Shown: positions 19,011 through 32,500 of the stretch, in pieces | How the letters are laid out: each line of letters opens with the position of its first letter | How positions within the stretch are numbered: the stretch's first letter is position 1 | Source: Phoronis australis | Taxonomy: Eukaryota > Phoronida > Phoronidae | NCBI GenBank assembly: GCA_002633005.1 | Contig: NMRA01000927.1 | Coordinates: 5,921 to 53,892 of the forward strand | DNA: 47,972 bases | Direction: 5' to 3' | Notes under the pieces: model-generated | Told to the model about the DNA's origin: nothing | Database searches by the model: none | Seen by the model: only the letters and a program-made list of their open reading frames with translations | Position numbers and translations under genes: made by a program

Positions 19011-22000
19011 CTTATGCAGACAGTGAACCTCTCTATCAGAGGACAGTCTGAATTTTTAAAGGGGTTTCCGTTAAACTTCAACGGAGTGCCAAAACTCTGT
19101 AAATTTTGTCCCATTTTGTGTCTTTGACTTTTAGCCATTTTTTTGAGATGTTATGGGGCCAGTTTGTGGGGTACTGGTGATTTCATTGATATTTTTCATG
19201 AATTTGCTGTCTAAGAAAATAAAGAATAAAAAAGTATGGGCTTTTTGTTTTCAAGCATCAGCTGATAGAAAAGACATACCATCGCGTATTATAATGTGCC
19301 TGACCACGAGCAGTATGCATAAACCTCAGTCATAAAGGGGCTTCATTAATTTTTGCAAATATGTTTCTATGGTGATCAAATCAGTCGACGTCAATTTTAA
19401 GATACTTTGACTACTGTTGGCCTCCTGGTGGCAGTTTCTATAACTAGATTTCTATGGTGAAATTTCATGAAATTTGACCAAAACGTTTCCATTGAGGAAA
19501 CGATGGCACATGCATGTTTGAGAACGGCGTTTCAATGTTAATCTAATTCTGTTACGATATTTTATTTTCTGTCTATTATTGTACCTGAGGATGCCTTGAG
19601 TGATATCGAAAAGTCCTTTACATGGAGCAGTTTGCGCCGATTTTTTCTCCACGTCTTACTTCTAGTTTAGCCAAAATCTAATATTATTTACATGCATGTT
19701 TTCGAATGAGTCTAACCTGTGCCGACACACCGGAAACCGTTCAAGCGTCTAACATGTGCCCCCGTCAACTGCTAACTGGTGCCCCGGTAACGCCCACCTT
19801 ACTACCTGATAATCATTACATAAAACATATAAAGTCACTTTAATCTGAATTTTGCCATTTTACATGATCCTAATCGTTTAACCTATTCCACCCAAATCTG
19901 ATTTTGTCACTTGTTGTCACAGTCCAATGAGAGATAAAAATGACATCTCTTAAAATTATTGGACACAAGGGTTTCAAAATTTTCATCGTAGCTAAGGCCT
20001 ACACCCAACAAAGTGATCTCAGTAAAAATTAATACTAAGATGATCCTAACAGCCTTTCGCCACAGTAAGTAACTTAGAATCTACTTTGAAATTTTTCAGA
20101 AATACAGGGTGAACTAAGCTCATGTTAAGTATGAAAGTAGACATGCAGAATTATTACCATGGCGACTGAGTGCCAGATGAAACTTTTCGTACTTGAAGTA
20201 GAAATTGACCAGCATGTTAATAAATAATATGAAGCTTTAATCCAAATGTAACCCTATGCTGTAAATAAAGTATTACTAAGATTTTTCACATTTTGTTGCT
20301 TTGATATATCTTGAAGTAGAAAGTAACTAGTTACAAAACATGAATCAAAAGCGCATTTTGTGCATAGAAAAATATGTATTCTGTTGTGACGCAAAATCAT
20401 ACCTTGAACAGCAGTTGACTTTCAAACAAAAAACGATTTCAGAACGAATTCAAAAGAATTTAGCAGAATGCAAGGTCAATTGAATGGCACTTCACATTGA
20501 GATAAATAAAAGATTCATGATAGGTATGGAACAAGCATCGGTAAACTGTACAAAACTGCTTTTTGTACCAGTGGGTCTACAAAGATATTGTTGTTAAATA
20601 TTCATGACAATGTAGTCTGTTGAACATGCCTTTCAGTTCAGAAAAGTCGCCATGTTTTCCAACGTGAATTGTGAGCACTTTAACCACTCAATTCAAAAAG
20701 TTACACCTGCGTGATTAAATTCTGATGTAAACTCTTGGATTGTGCAGAATGGCAGGTAAAGAAATGTGTTACCTTACTAAATATTATTGCTAGAATATTT
20801 GTGAAAATAAGAACTTTAAATCTGTAACTTATTCTGCTGACATCACAAGATGGCCGACTCGACAGAAATAAAGTGATTCAAAATTTGACCCATAAACAGC
20901 GATAACTTTTGAATGCACCATGCGATTTTGATAATTGTTTCGTTTTTTTTTTATTTCAGACATTGATGCCTTTCCTGTGGTGGAGGTTGTTGTCTTCAAA
21001 GTGAAAAAATAAATTTCGGTTCGACCGCTTAATTAACACAGTCTTGAACCCTTAATTCAAACGAATTTTTTATAAATAACAGTTGAATTGTCTTGAAATA
21101 TTGCACAAATCGGAATATTTTATAACGAATCACATGAATTATTCATGTCAGCCTAACAATTGCCTCTAACGTCGTCAACCGTTTTGGGTATTGGCACCAG
21201 GCAAATATGTCGTCACTTTTGCCAGTGTGATCTGTGATCCACAGTCATTTATGAACGCTCAATGGGTGAAATGGTAATATGGACATGTCATACAGCATTA
21301 TGCTCCCTAAAATGTTGATTCTCATTAATCATCTTTCTTGAAACCATTTTAAATGCAACGAATAATATTTGTTTTAAAATGTAGACTACACAACATCGGG
21401 TCATTTTTTGTTCTAAAACAAAACATGAAAAAAGGCCATTCGAGATTTTTTTTTCACATATCCAAGAACTATCCAAAAACATAAATTTCAATGTCCACAG
21501 CCCCGCAAACTGTCTTGTAGAATTACATCAGTTTTTGTGTGCATTACTAGACATATCTGTACATTATAACAAAAATACATCTTGTTCAAGGAAGTTCTTT
21601 CCTCACAGCTGTCCATTACATTGCCCCATACCACGGTCATTATTGCGCCATTGCCCATTTGGCACACTCTGTAAGCAGCGCCAAGCTGATCCATACTAAT
21701 TCGAGAAGAGCCTCACGAATTTTAAGCTCCTTTGTTGTTAGACCAGGCAGTAACTCCAAACAGCCCAGAAGAGAATCCTCCGGAATATATCAAAATTCCA
21801 GTTATAATGCTCACACGTTATGACTTATGCGTAAGACCACAGATTTGGTCTAGGGAAAATATACGGAGTTGGTGGTCCATGTACTATAGTATGTGATGCC
21901 ACGATACTTACGAGATTTTCTTAATCATTCGGTTCTTAACAACTCGTGTTTTTATCCATTATATTTTGTAGTCACAATATAATAAGTTATATCAATCATT

Positions 22001-23040
22001 TTCACCCTCCTCCCTCATAAGTTTTGATTTAAAATCTCCCAACTTCATTATTCCAACTAATGTTTTTAAATTCTGCATTCAGTTCATTTATACCAACTTT
22101 GAATGAAATGAGCAGCGTTGTTATTCACTTCATATTAGCTAACTGAAACCTCAGAAACTAAAGAGAATGCATGGTGGGAACTCTTTGAGAATAATCTTTG
22201 TCTCAAATAGAGTCTTTACCACAGCGACTTTTCCAAAAAGAGAAATTTTCTACACTAAATTTTTATAATATTATTTACTTCGTCAAGTTTGTCATTGAAT
22301 TTGATTTCAATCATTTTCTAAGCCAACGCTGAAGATTATATATAGCACTCTAAAATCGATTATTGCCCATTCCAATTTACATGTCGAATGGTTGAAAAAT
22401 CCATTCATTTTTTATTTTCCATTGTTTTGGAATGGTTTACCCTCGAAGCAGACAACTTTGCGTGTTCACTCAGAACCTCCACATGTCATCGTTATTGGAT
22501 ATGTTTTTCTTGTTGAGGGCCCTCTTGGAAAGCAGTGCTATCACTGAAGAGGCCACCTTCATTTTAAATATCACAATAATAAATAAAAATAAATGTACAA
22601 GGAGCAATTTCACTGAACCAAAGAGTGTTCCAGTAACACCTCAGTGGTAGTAATAGGAACTTTATAGTCTTTGATAACACTGACAAATATGTAGTGTTAC
22701 ATTGGCGCAGTTTGTTATTGGATGGAAGATGCACTCAAAATTTCAAGGGTTTAGCTTGGAGCCAAAAGGCATTAAACGTTTGTTTCTGCAATCCTAATCC
22801 CCGTCGTTCAATTTCAGTTTAAATTTAACGTCCGAAATGACGCAGCACGCTTTCTCAAAAAGCATGTTTGATTAAGATTTTGAAATTTAACTTTTTAATT
22901 TTTCAAGTTTCCCCAACAAAATGACCGCAACAGTTGAATGACACTGTATTTCACTATTGAACAAAATTTCATCAAAACCTCAAGCGTTGTTGGAAACAAA
23001 GCTGAATAGAATTTCTTTTAGCCTACAGTTGTATTTGCAT
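19011..23040. other. Intergenic stretch, no gene supported
   Basis: AT-rich DNA with only short ORFs (60-72 codons, for example at 19153, 19452, 21488 on the minus strand and 22432). None has a recognisable domain or convincing splice context. A patch at 19715-19800 repeats CTAAC-x-TGTGCC words three times. I found no tRNA-like or rRNA-like sequence. Confidence 0.4.
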
Positions 23041-23153
23041 TCTCCTAACTGTGCAAATGTTTAGCAGAAACTAGACGACAATGCTATTTTAACAAGCATC
23101 TCCTAACTATGCAAATGTTTAGCAGAAACTAGACGGCAATGCTATTTTAACAT
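23041..23153. repeat. 58-bp tandem duplication
   Basis: The unit starting TCCTAACTGTGCAAATG at 23043 is repeated from 23101 with two or three substitutions (TCCTAACTATGCAAATG). Both units contain GCAGAAACTAGACG and AATGCTATTTTAACA. Two copies only; non-coding. Confidence 0.8.
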
Positions 23154-24365
23154 AATCTACGCCTAAACAAAGTTCAGTTGTATTAATTGACAATTCAGTT
23201 CTGCTAAAACGTGACCTTTGTACTAATAACGTACCTTGAGGGCTCACATAGTCTACATCACACAGTGTTATTCCCCAGCACCACGTCACGACACTTACTG
23301 GACACGGTTCAGTGATATGCGGAGGATCATTTTCGCCACAAAACTCGCTCTTAAAAACATTTGGCAATTTTCAACTTACTTCATGTTCATATCATCACAA
23401 TATGTTGTGTTTCTAACTAATTTGGCCATGCAATCTCAGAGATAATGAATTAGCCTGTAAGTTCCGAGTCCATGAGCTTTCATTTTTGGCTTGTTCAAAA
23501 ACTCATGAAATAGGTATCCTATCACGGCAGGATTCTATTTCCGTTTTCAACGAGAACATAAACTTCTAAGGTAAACGCTTTAACGTTTATCGGGTTTGGC
23601 AAGCACTCGGTGAATTTGCAAATTCGAAAATGGCGCTTAGTAGGTCTACGGCATTATTGCATGCGATTTGGCAACTAGTCAACATCGGTTGCCGAGCCAG
23701 TGGTTAACAGCGTTCGAAATGCACGTTGCAGCGGATTTGCGGCCAAGCCTATTGGCCACGTGAGCCAGTATAACTTTCAGATATAAGGCGGACTATATGG
23801 ATGTGGTCTCATATTTAACTAATTAAAAAATTATCTATTGGCTAATTTTGCTTGCCTCTTGAACACCAACGGGTTCACTTTTTAACCTTGTGAGCAATAA
23901 ATCCTCACCTGGAGTTAATAACAAAACAAATACGCCCAGGGCCGGTTCAGTCAAGCACATGCGCATTTAATTTTAGATTGAGAAAAACGTAATGTTAAGG
24001 CAGGGCCACTAACTTAATTGCAGCCGGGCCCGTAACTTTTCAGATTAACTGTCCCGGCGGGCCACTTGCTGAAGTTCGAACACTGGTGGCTAATGGTAGT
24101 AAACCGCAGCTAAACAACCGCAAAATGCCCTTTTGATGATGTATATTGAAATTTGTTTCGCAACGGGGTGTCAGTCGTGATACACCCACAAACGTCAAGG
24201 AATCACTGACTATGGATTCCTGTCATTGGTATAAACAGGAACTACTGATTTCTACAACAACGCGAGCGCTCAGAAAAGGGGCAGTCAAATAAACCCGTCT
24301 CCCTGACAGCCTATGCATCTCAAAGGAGGAGAGCAGGGCGAAGAAACAGAAACGGCCTCAGTGTT
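23154..24365. other. Intergenic stretch, no gene supported
   Basis: No convincing ORF, RNA gene or repeat. The part from about 23940 to 24080 is richer in GC than its surroundings (GGGCCGGTTC, GCCGGGCCCG) but carries no readable gene. Confidence 0.35.
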
Positions 24366-24508
24366 AGACCGGCAGCCCAGAGCACTTAGCATAGATGAAC
24401 GAGGTACCAACATCTGACCACGGGAGCATTTAAAGTCCACCTCAGTATGTACAGAAATGGACGTCTGCCGTTGTCNCATCTATGCTAAGTGCTCTGGGCT
24501 GCCGGTCT
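24366..24508. repeat. Perfect 32-bp inverted repeat around an N
   Basis: Positions 24366-24397 (starting AGACCGGCAGCCCAGAGCAC) are the exact reverse complement of 24477-24508. An N sits at 24476, immediately beside the right arm. The 79-bp loop is unremarkable. The exact match and the N at the joint suggest an assembly join of opposite strands, although a recent hairpin element cannot be excluded. Confidence 0.75.
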
Positions 24509-24929
24509 ATGTGTGCATTCCAAGTAGATTCCCACGATACTGACATTCGTGGTTAACTAAAACTAAACGAATGAAAAAGCGTGCCGTTAAAATTGTCAAC
24601 CGAACCATTACCATTATGTCAAAATGGGGGTAAAAACCAATGATCCGAGTTTGTTTTCACTAAACCCTGAGACAGCATTTAGCTGGCAAACGGTTCAGCA
24701 TTATTGACCCAAAACACAAAAGCCAAGACCACTACTGATCCAGCAAAGAAGCAGACACTAACTTGGGAGTTAAGTCCCCTTGCCAATGCAAAATATCGTT
24801 AAAACGCAAACAATTTTCTCTTGAGTATTCCTTATCAAACTAAAATAACTCGTTTAAGTTTATATTCGCAAAACAAACGAAACACAGCTGAAATACAGAC
24901 AGAACTTTTATTCTTTATTTCTTATTGAA

Positions 24930-24936
24930 TGACTCA
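24930..24936 (+). promoter_or_regulatory. AP-1-type site upstream of the kringle-gene start
   Basis: TGACTCA, the full consensus for AP-1/bZIP factors, lies 31 bp before the start codon of the kringle gene. A 7-bp match occurs often by chance, so a regulatory role is only a possibility. No TATA box stands out in the 120 bp upstream. Confidence 0.25.
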
Positions 24937-24966
24937 TAAGTCGGCATTGATCAGTGGAAATAAAAA

Positions 24967-25036
24967 ATGGCGGCCACTGTGCCGTGGAAATATCTTGTTG
25001 TCGGGATTTTCATTGTTTCTGTTGTCTGTGGATTAG
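24967..25036 (+). CDS. Kringle/EGF protein, exon 1: signal peptide
   Basis: ATG at 24967 in a strong context (AAAAATGGCG) opens 23 codons plus one base: MAATVPWKYLVVGIFIVSVV, then a CGLG turn. This is a textbook secretory signal peptide with a hydrophobic core over residues 9-20 and a likely cleavage site just after. The exon ends at G|GTAAGT, leaving phase 1, which joins in frame to the exon at 38280 to give G-(D)-QTCEDGKYG. The ATGGCGGCC start doubles as a YY1-type motif, a common arrangement at the starts of TATA-less metazoan genes. The upstream UTR boundary cannot be seen. Confidence 0.7.
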
Positions 25037-25897
25037 GTAAGTGGTTTACAATTATTCAGGTCACTAAGAAATCATAATTAAGCTAATGTTCAGCATTTTA
25101 AATTACTTTTTTGCGTGTTATTGTTACCAGTCGCAGTGAAAAATCACCACTACACTTCCCACTCGTTTCCGACTTCGTCGGCTTCACTCGACAGCCTCAG
25201 TGTTGGCCTAATGCAAAAAGAACCACTAGGCCTTATAATAGCAGTAGGAAGCAGTGGCCATCAGTGGGTAGTCAAGCTCCTGCTGAAACATTATACACAA
25301 GTGATAGTCATAGCTCTGAATAGGAGGTCTATTTCCCAATGACAGTTCCAGTGGGTAACTGCATTAGTTTCTGTCAAATGTGTAACTTTTTAAAGTAAAT
25401 TGCTTTTCAGGTTCATGTTTAACTAGACAGTGACCACCCTCTCTAGCTGGCCCAGCCACAGTGCTGCAATAGAAAACGTCTTAAAACTACATTTCCACTG
25501 TATTTAGCTGCTAAAATGAATAGGCTTTAATGAATTAAGTCACCTTAGCTCATAAAATTGGTCTCGTAATATTCCACACCATGGCAAAACTTCACTTTTG
25601 TTACCAACAAAAATTTCACCTTAGAATTTATGGAGGTTGGCCAACCTTAGAATTAAGAATTCGCGTACTCTTTGCCTGTTAGTACCTTGCTGGCTCATTC
25701 AGTTACAATTCCGATATTGGCTTACCGTGGCAATACCCTTAAGTTCTTTGAGGGAATGAAAGCAATTTTTTGCTTTGACCCGATTCCAGTTCCCGGTGTG
25801 AGAGACGGGCAGCCATGTTGAAGCTCAATTTCTTTCATTCACAAACATTTTGGGGCATCAGACTTTTTTGTGAACATGACCAAATTTCACAAACTAA

Positions 25898-25944
25898 GGT
25901 CCCCACAGGTACTGAAACTGCAGCCTGCTGAAATTGTGGGGACC
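25898..25944. repeat. Short hairpin in intron 1
   Basis: GGTCCCCACA at 25898 pairs perfectly with TGTGGGGACC at 25935 across a 27-base loop. The 10-bp GC-rich stem is stable but too short for a typical microRNA precursor. No further pairing is obvious outside it. Confidence 0.5.
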
Positions 25945-27044
25945 ATGAACAGGAGAATCAAAGAGATGGATGGATACAGTGTTTAGAAACATTTTATTTA
26001 CCAAAACGTCACTGGTAACTATTGGTTGTCAATGTCAAGTTCTGTACTATAGCTACACTAAGCAATTTTTTTGAGAAAACTTGGGCATCCACAAAAATGT
26101 CACAAGCTCTTGAAAAGTCAGCAATTATATCTGAAATTGGATAGATTTTACTGTAGTTGGTAACATTAAATACAAAAAGCATTTAAATAATCTGCTTATA
26201 AATAATTGTTTTGGAAATGGAATTTTCAAATCCACGTTTTCAAATCTACTTTAAGATCATGTAATCTCTGATTATAAAGTGAATGTCCTTCAGTATACAG
26301 TGGAGCATTTAGTTATAAATCCCAGGGGTATTAAATGACGTGGCTTCCTTGGGCAATTTGCAGTAACGAGTCAACTTTTTTCTGGCTTTGAGACAGGCTA
26401 ACAATACAGAAGGTTCATGAAATGTACACAGATGTTAACAGCAAAACCAGTCAGTGTGCAACCACTTTAAAAAGTGATCTTTTGTTATCGTTAGGTCAGG
26501 TTATTGACTGGATCTCTTTGTAAAGAGTTCACCCCATAGACCAATAGCACAAGTAAGATGGTTTATTTTTTCTGCCTGCCTAAACTACTTTTGCACTCAG
26601 TTTCTAAGCTGGGGCATTGAGATAGCATCAGTGGACCATATTTCAGTTTATGTGCAAGTCTTAACGATTCTGCAGCTTGTTCTATTTGATCCGGGTTTGT
26701 CTATGACTTTATTTTGTGTAAAAGGTGTTTTTTGCCATTTGTGTAAACAATGAAAAATCATTAATGGAAAGATACTGATCACATAGCCACGAAATAGGTT
26801 GCCATGGAAACTGGCTGACTTGTACAGATGAAAACTTTAACTGCAATTAAGATTCTTCAGTTCGGGACGGAGAAAAATAAATTATTTTGCTCTGGTTCTG
26901 AGCTTGTACCTAGTCTTGGAAATAGACAATATTGGACGTCCCTAATTCAAGAATTGTGATAAAATACAAGTGATAATTCACCTCGATTTTACAAATGGTG
27001 GGTAAGCATGAAAACATTATTTTTTTACTAATTCGTGGAATACA

Positions 27045-27152
27045 TGGTCTGTTTTCAGTCTTTGATGGTATAGAGCGTAGTGTCCAATAGTTGCTCTGGT
27101 CTGTTTTCAGTCTCTGTTTGTATATCTAGTGTAGTGTCCAATAGTTGCTCGG
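27045..27152. repeat. 52-bp tandem duplication in intron 1
   Basis: TGGTCTGTTTTCAGTC at 27045 recurs at 27097. Both units end in GTAGTGTCCAATAGTTGCTC, with several substitutions between. Two units only; non-coding. Confidence 0.75.
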
Positions 27153-29354
27153 GTCTAAATCCTGAGAATCAAGAAAATAAAATCAGTTTCAGTTTGAATT
27201 TAAGGATCCTAAATTTTAGAGGCAATCTCTAATTATCGTAGCTAGCACCCATGTTGAAAACCATGTTTCCCACAAGAGTGTATGCAAAACAATTACTTTT
27301 GATAAGGGTTATAAAAATTTTTGTCTCTTTGTTTTTGCTCTGTCCCCAGATTTTAAAACCTCTGTACTTCAAATATCCCTATGATAGAGTTCCTTTAGGT
27401 TTGCTGGAGTCACCAATTGTTTGTTTACCCAAGGGGCATTTTGCTGAGCTGTTTTGCTGTTTAATGTTCAACTCTTAACCAAAGCTCTTTAGTAGGGTTT
27501 AAAAACATAATCTCGCTCATCCCATATTGAATTGTTGCCAAATTAGCTGACAACTCAAGTCACGGGCAATGTCTACACGCGGCGTTTTGGAACTTGTAAC
27601 TTTTAGAGGTGGCCAACCCAATAAATCCTGAAACGTTTTCTAGATTTTTTCTGTAATAAAGCTGGGCAGTGTGTAGGTTGCCTATTGCAGCTCAGAAATT
27701 TTATTGGCCCCTACTTTTCAAACTAAGTCAAGCATAAAATATTTTCTGCCTCTGCCACAATGTGACTGTTTGCTGGCATTAAGCTGGGGCTTTGTAAGGG
27801 GCCTCTGGCTTTGTCACCTGTGCTACAAAACGAGAAGCACAAAATACTTGACCCTGTTTTTTTTGAACATTTTGTTTTAAAATTGATGGTTTGAATTGAT
27901 GTTTTGCTTCAAGATTTTAAAGGTAGAATCAAAATATGTGTTGTAAACTTGAGTTGCCACCTTATTTTTTTCAAAAGTCCAAGTATTTGTAAAACATATT
28001 TCGAAAGTGCTGTCGCACGTTTTTATGAGAAACAGCAGATTAACGGTCTATTCCTCAGGCACAAGCATAGCCATTTCCATCCTAAATGGCTATTGATTTC
28101 TTTTATTGGCTTTCTGTACCTTGGCATATGTCGTAAAGATTGACTACTGGGAAAAATACTGAGGTGAGAATTAAATAGCGATTGTGTGGAGTATTGTCAG
28201 GCAGTGTTAAAACTTTACATGTGTCGGAAGTTTTGTGATCTGTTCACATCATAGTGTATTATGAAATTCAGGCTTCAAGGAAACAATCCCTACAGTAGTT
28301 CTGTTGATGTGAAAGGAATTTACTTTTGGGGTACAGATAAAGGGTCACTACAAAGATATGAGGCCTACCTAATTTAGAGCCGATTATACTGTCCTAATGT
28401 TGAGCTTGCTGGTATTGTAAAAATTTGGTGTTCATTAAGGATGGTGATCTGTTCAGTTGTTTTATGGAAGGCATGAATTCATGCAAATCCAAATTACCCA
28501 CGTACATCGTGACTCGGTACGAGTATAGGCTTTCCTGATATTTGCTTTAGGACAACTGCCACTGTAATACAGGAAGTTGTTAGTGGCAGGGAATTGACCT
28601 GATCAATTAGACTTTTTATCGTCTTATCGCTGTTGGCCTCATTTGTCAAGCTGATAGGAGTGCTGGGGTATTTTTGCATGTAATGAGGTGAAATATTGCG
28701 ATTTTTTTTCTGCCGTAAATGAAACCGAGAGTAATTTTGAAATTGTTGGCACTGCATAATTACTGTGTTAAGAAGGTAAAAATTTAATCTGATCCCCAAA
28801 AATGTCAATTTCTAAACTGCTTTCTAGAGCAGTTTAATTACGATTTCGCCTTGGAAGTTCGTAGTGAAAGTAGTTGAATCTTTCTATTGCATGAGGAATA
28901 TGATGATCAGTGCTGTTACAAACAAGTTACACTGAAATATATTTGTGATATGTCGTGAATTTTGCAGGTTTGAGAAAGCTGTTATGTAGGACCATAGAAA
29001 AATGTCCAAAATTGACTACATCAAGTGCTTCAGAAAATCATATCTGAGAAATGACTTTTTGGATTCTCATGAAACTTTCAGATACTCTGTTTTATGCACT
29101 GGTTTCCAAATTTGCTTTTAGGAACGATTTTTAAAAGTGGAAATCAGACTTTTGTGATTTTTCTGGAAAACTTAAATGATGCATAAAATGAAATTATCAT
29201 TTAAAAATGTTTTTAGAATTCATTTCTCAACATTGCATCAATATCAAGGTGGCTTTCTTTTTTTGCCAAAGTCATTTAAAAAACATGCTCACACTCAATC
29301 ATTGGGAGTGAAAAATTAAAGTCAGTTTCTGCTTTTCTGAAAATATGTTCATTT

Positions 29355-29567
29355 AAAAACGGATGATCGCCGCACAAATAAAAAAGTTCATGTTCGATTA
29401 AACGTTTCGTCTTTTCATTAGACATCATCAGGATCATATTTACAACACTTTAGGACAAGTGCCAATCATACAGCTCAGGTAACATCCATAGAGTGAAGTG
29501 AGAGATACATAGAATATGGTCAGTAGGTGGTCATCACCATTATTTGTGCAGCGATCGTCCGGTTTTT
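29355..29567. repeat. 213-bp TIR element with hammerhead-like core word
   Basis: The left end at 29355-29380 (AAAAACGGATGATCGCCGCAC) matches the reverse complement of 29541-29567 with about four differences. Inside, the minus strand at 29432-29401 reads CCTGATGATG, a short stem (GTCT pairing with AGAC) and then GAAACG. This is the order of conserved boxes in hammerhead ribozymes (CUGAUGA, stem II, GAAA). An extra T at the base of stem II and no clear stem I suggest a degenerate copy. CATCATCAGG-type terminal words with this core are known from Penelope-like and related retroelements. Confidence 0.45.
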
Positions 29568-32500
29568 GATCTTATTGTGGCCAAAAACTGATTTAATTAT
29601 GTTCGTTTAGTTTGTAAAAATCTATAGTTTTAAAGATATCTAGCTAAATACTTTAGAGTAGTTGATAAGGTCCTACACAACCTTAGAGCCAACAAACCAT
29701 GTTCTGGTGATCAACTCCCCTTTTCCAAAATAGCATCATCTTTGGTTGTATGGTGTTGGCTGATGGCCATGCTTTCTTGGCAACTGAAGGTAACCTGCTG
29801 TGTCAATGAACATGGTAAAAGAGACACCTGTCAGTTCCGAGAATGGAACAGGAGGAGACCGATTTTATAACTATAACAGTAACTTTATAGTAAAAGGCCT
29901 GTATCAAAAATTATTTTTTGACTGACGCATGTTTAAATGTTAGGCCTTCTCTGTTTTTTCCTCAAAGTCTTGGGGCATGCAGCTAGTGGGCCTTTTTTTC
30001 CTAGCATTTCCCACTGTTTGTTGAAGTCATGTTGGAGCCTAGAATAATGTCAAGTTTTGGCAAACTTCAAAATATCAATAAGTGGTTGACTGGATTCATA
30101 TGTAACTGTCAGGTATTGTGGTTTATGCACTTTTCTCCGATACAGCTTTAGGGTTTGTTTTTAAACGTACGGTTCTACATTTGCATGAGAAGCTATCGAA
30201 AAAATACTTTTGATTTTCATGAAAAATAATGGAAAGTTGCTCAAAACAAATGAAACAGTGATTTAGAAAACTGTTACGGGGTTATTTGCATCAAGTGAAA
30301 CTTGGTCGTGTTTTGATTTCATTGTTTTGCTATCAAACAACCTTTATTTTTGCTAAGTTTTACCAATCTTAAAAAGTCGAAATTCAAATTCTACACGTAT
30401 TCCAGTTTCAGAAAATGTATCATTTTACTGCCTTAAAATCCATGGTTTTGTCCATATTGAGATCATGGTCCTACATGTGGTAACTTTTAACTGACAATTC
30501 ACACTTCAAGATTAGTCCAAGTGATGTCTTCCTCTTCTCAAGTGGTCTGTGGTGGGAAGTTCTCCATTGAAGAACAAGTCCTTGCTCTTAGTGAAGAGAT
30601 GTAAAATGGCTTTATGTGGTTTTGATCAAGCATCTTCATGTTTCACACACTTAGGTTGTTGAAATTAGAATACAGACAACATTTCAGACTTAAGGAAAAT
30701 ATTATCTTCATTTAATTTCTGTAAAGGATAATTAGCACGAATCGCTGCTTTACTATTTTTGGTCCATTAGCTTACAATGGTTCCGTTGACAAAATTAAGA
30801 TTTTGCAGTTATGACAGTTACTTGCTTTTGTAGATTTTAGGCATTGTTGTTGTGTTTATAGAGTATTTCAGGTTATGTTACAACGTGGTGAATTTTCCTC
30901 AAATTCAAACAAAAATACATGTAAAAATTGGCATTTTCCTGTTTATCAAAAGGTTGCAATTTGTCAAAACTTTCATTGTGAGTTTGTTGGTGGCAGCTGA
31001 ACGTTATAAAAGTGCAAATAAGGAAGGGAAATTCTTTACCTGGTTACTTTTACTGAAAGTTTTGATAAACGAAAATTTTGTACTATACTACCATTTGTGT
31101 TCTAAACTTAAGAAAAGTTTTGAACACTGTTGTTATTGCGTGTGGACAAAAATGTCAAGCTTGAAAAAATTTTGCATTAATTTCAACCTTGTCAGTAATT
31201 TCAGTTGAGATTTTTAAGTTCGTGGATACATTCAAACAGGCTTTTCGTTTATGAAATATTCACGGTGGTCAAACTGCAGATCCTGTTTTTTTTTTGCACC
31301 CATCTGGTTTATGCTTCATGAGATGTGTGGGTGTGCACTTAGCATAGAGATTTTGTGACTTGACACTTTAGTCTGATCCACTGCTTAGGGAGCTTAGGAA
31401 CATCCGCAGGGATCCAACATTTGTTTTGGCTGGATTTTTTTCCTGAAGGTTAATTATAGGCAGGCCATTCTGTAATATGAAACTGTGTTTATGGTTGCAA
31501 TGAAACCACAGGACTTCCCACTTCCTCAGGTACTTGTGTTGATATGCCATTGACAACTGCCACTTTCAAATACTTGTCACTCATCAGGTGATAGATAGGT
31601 CTAGAAGGATTATTGAGCCATTCTTTGAGCCAGTCTGTATGATATTACAATGTGACAAGTCTGATTGCATAATAAAGGGTAGGAGACACTGACAGAATGC
31701 TTTTGCTGATTGGTTGTTTAGAAGTGATGCCTACCTTCTATCTCTTCCTCTAGAACCTAGAGACTAGCCCGGTTCTTTGTATTCCAAATTTTTTGTTTTA
31801 CGGTATACTGTAGTTTTTTTACATGGGTTAATGTTCCACTAAACTATACATGGCTCCAAGCAACTGATATCCTATTCAACTTGTCTTGTAATTCTCTATT
31901 TCAGACAAAAGTAATTACCAAAATCGTCTTGTTTTCAAAGGCTGATAACGTAGCTGGAAACTTAAGGAAACTTAGCTAAATGTTTGTATGAAACCGTCCC
32001 TACACAGTACAAATCATATTAGTAGTAGATGGACATTTTCATAATCCTTTTTGTGTGTGGAGAAATTTGACAAAAAGAAAAACGAATTTCATTAGTCAGC
32101 CATATTGTGTGCTAAATAAGTTAAGAATTATACCATAATAGCCATCTTCCCTCTCAAGAGAACTTTGTGGTTTTGTTTTGCACTTGTGTCTGTGCAGTTT
32201 TAGTTGGACTTTCCATTAGTCTAGTTTGTTTACAGTACTATCCTGAAATATGTCTGGAATTTGATATCCTGCTTTCTTGGCTGTTTTATCTTGGTTCAAA
32301 ACTGCTCTGTTCTTTTTGTGCATTTCCAAGATGATGGTTTATTTCAAGATGGTGATACACAACCCGTATTTCATCAGAGGAAGCCAACTTTATCATTATA
32401 AAATCGGTCTCAAATTAGCTGCATTTACGTAGGAGAACAGAATCAAGAATCTTTATTTAACGTTGTTGGAAGAACAGATTAACCTTAGCCAGTTGGGCTA

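Noticed and set aside
21488-21694. Minus-strand 68-codon ORF with many Cys and Met
   Set aside because: Cysteines do not fit a known pattern, and there is no flanking exon or conserved neighbour.
23236-23445. Possible small exon on either strand
   Set aside because: No domain, no good splice pair and no second exon to join.
25898-25944. MicroRNA precursor
   Set aside because: Only a 10-bp stem with a 27-base loop, which is too short for a typical precursor.
28494-28808. Minus-strand 104-codon ORF with faint resemblance to LINE C-terminal helices
   Set aside because: No Cys/His signature and only composition-level similarity, so it was left out as unsupported.
30852-31208. 118-codon plus-strand ORF in intron 1
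   Set aside because: AT-rich composition, no domain and no exon-like boundaries; a chance ORF of this length is expected in 13 kb of intron.
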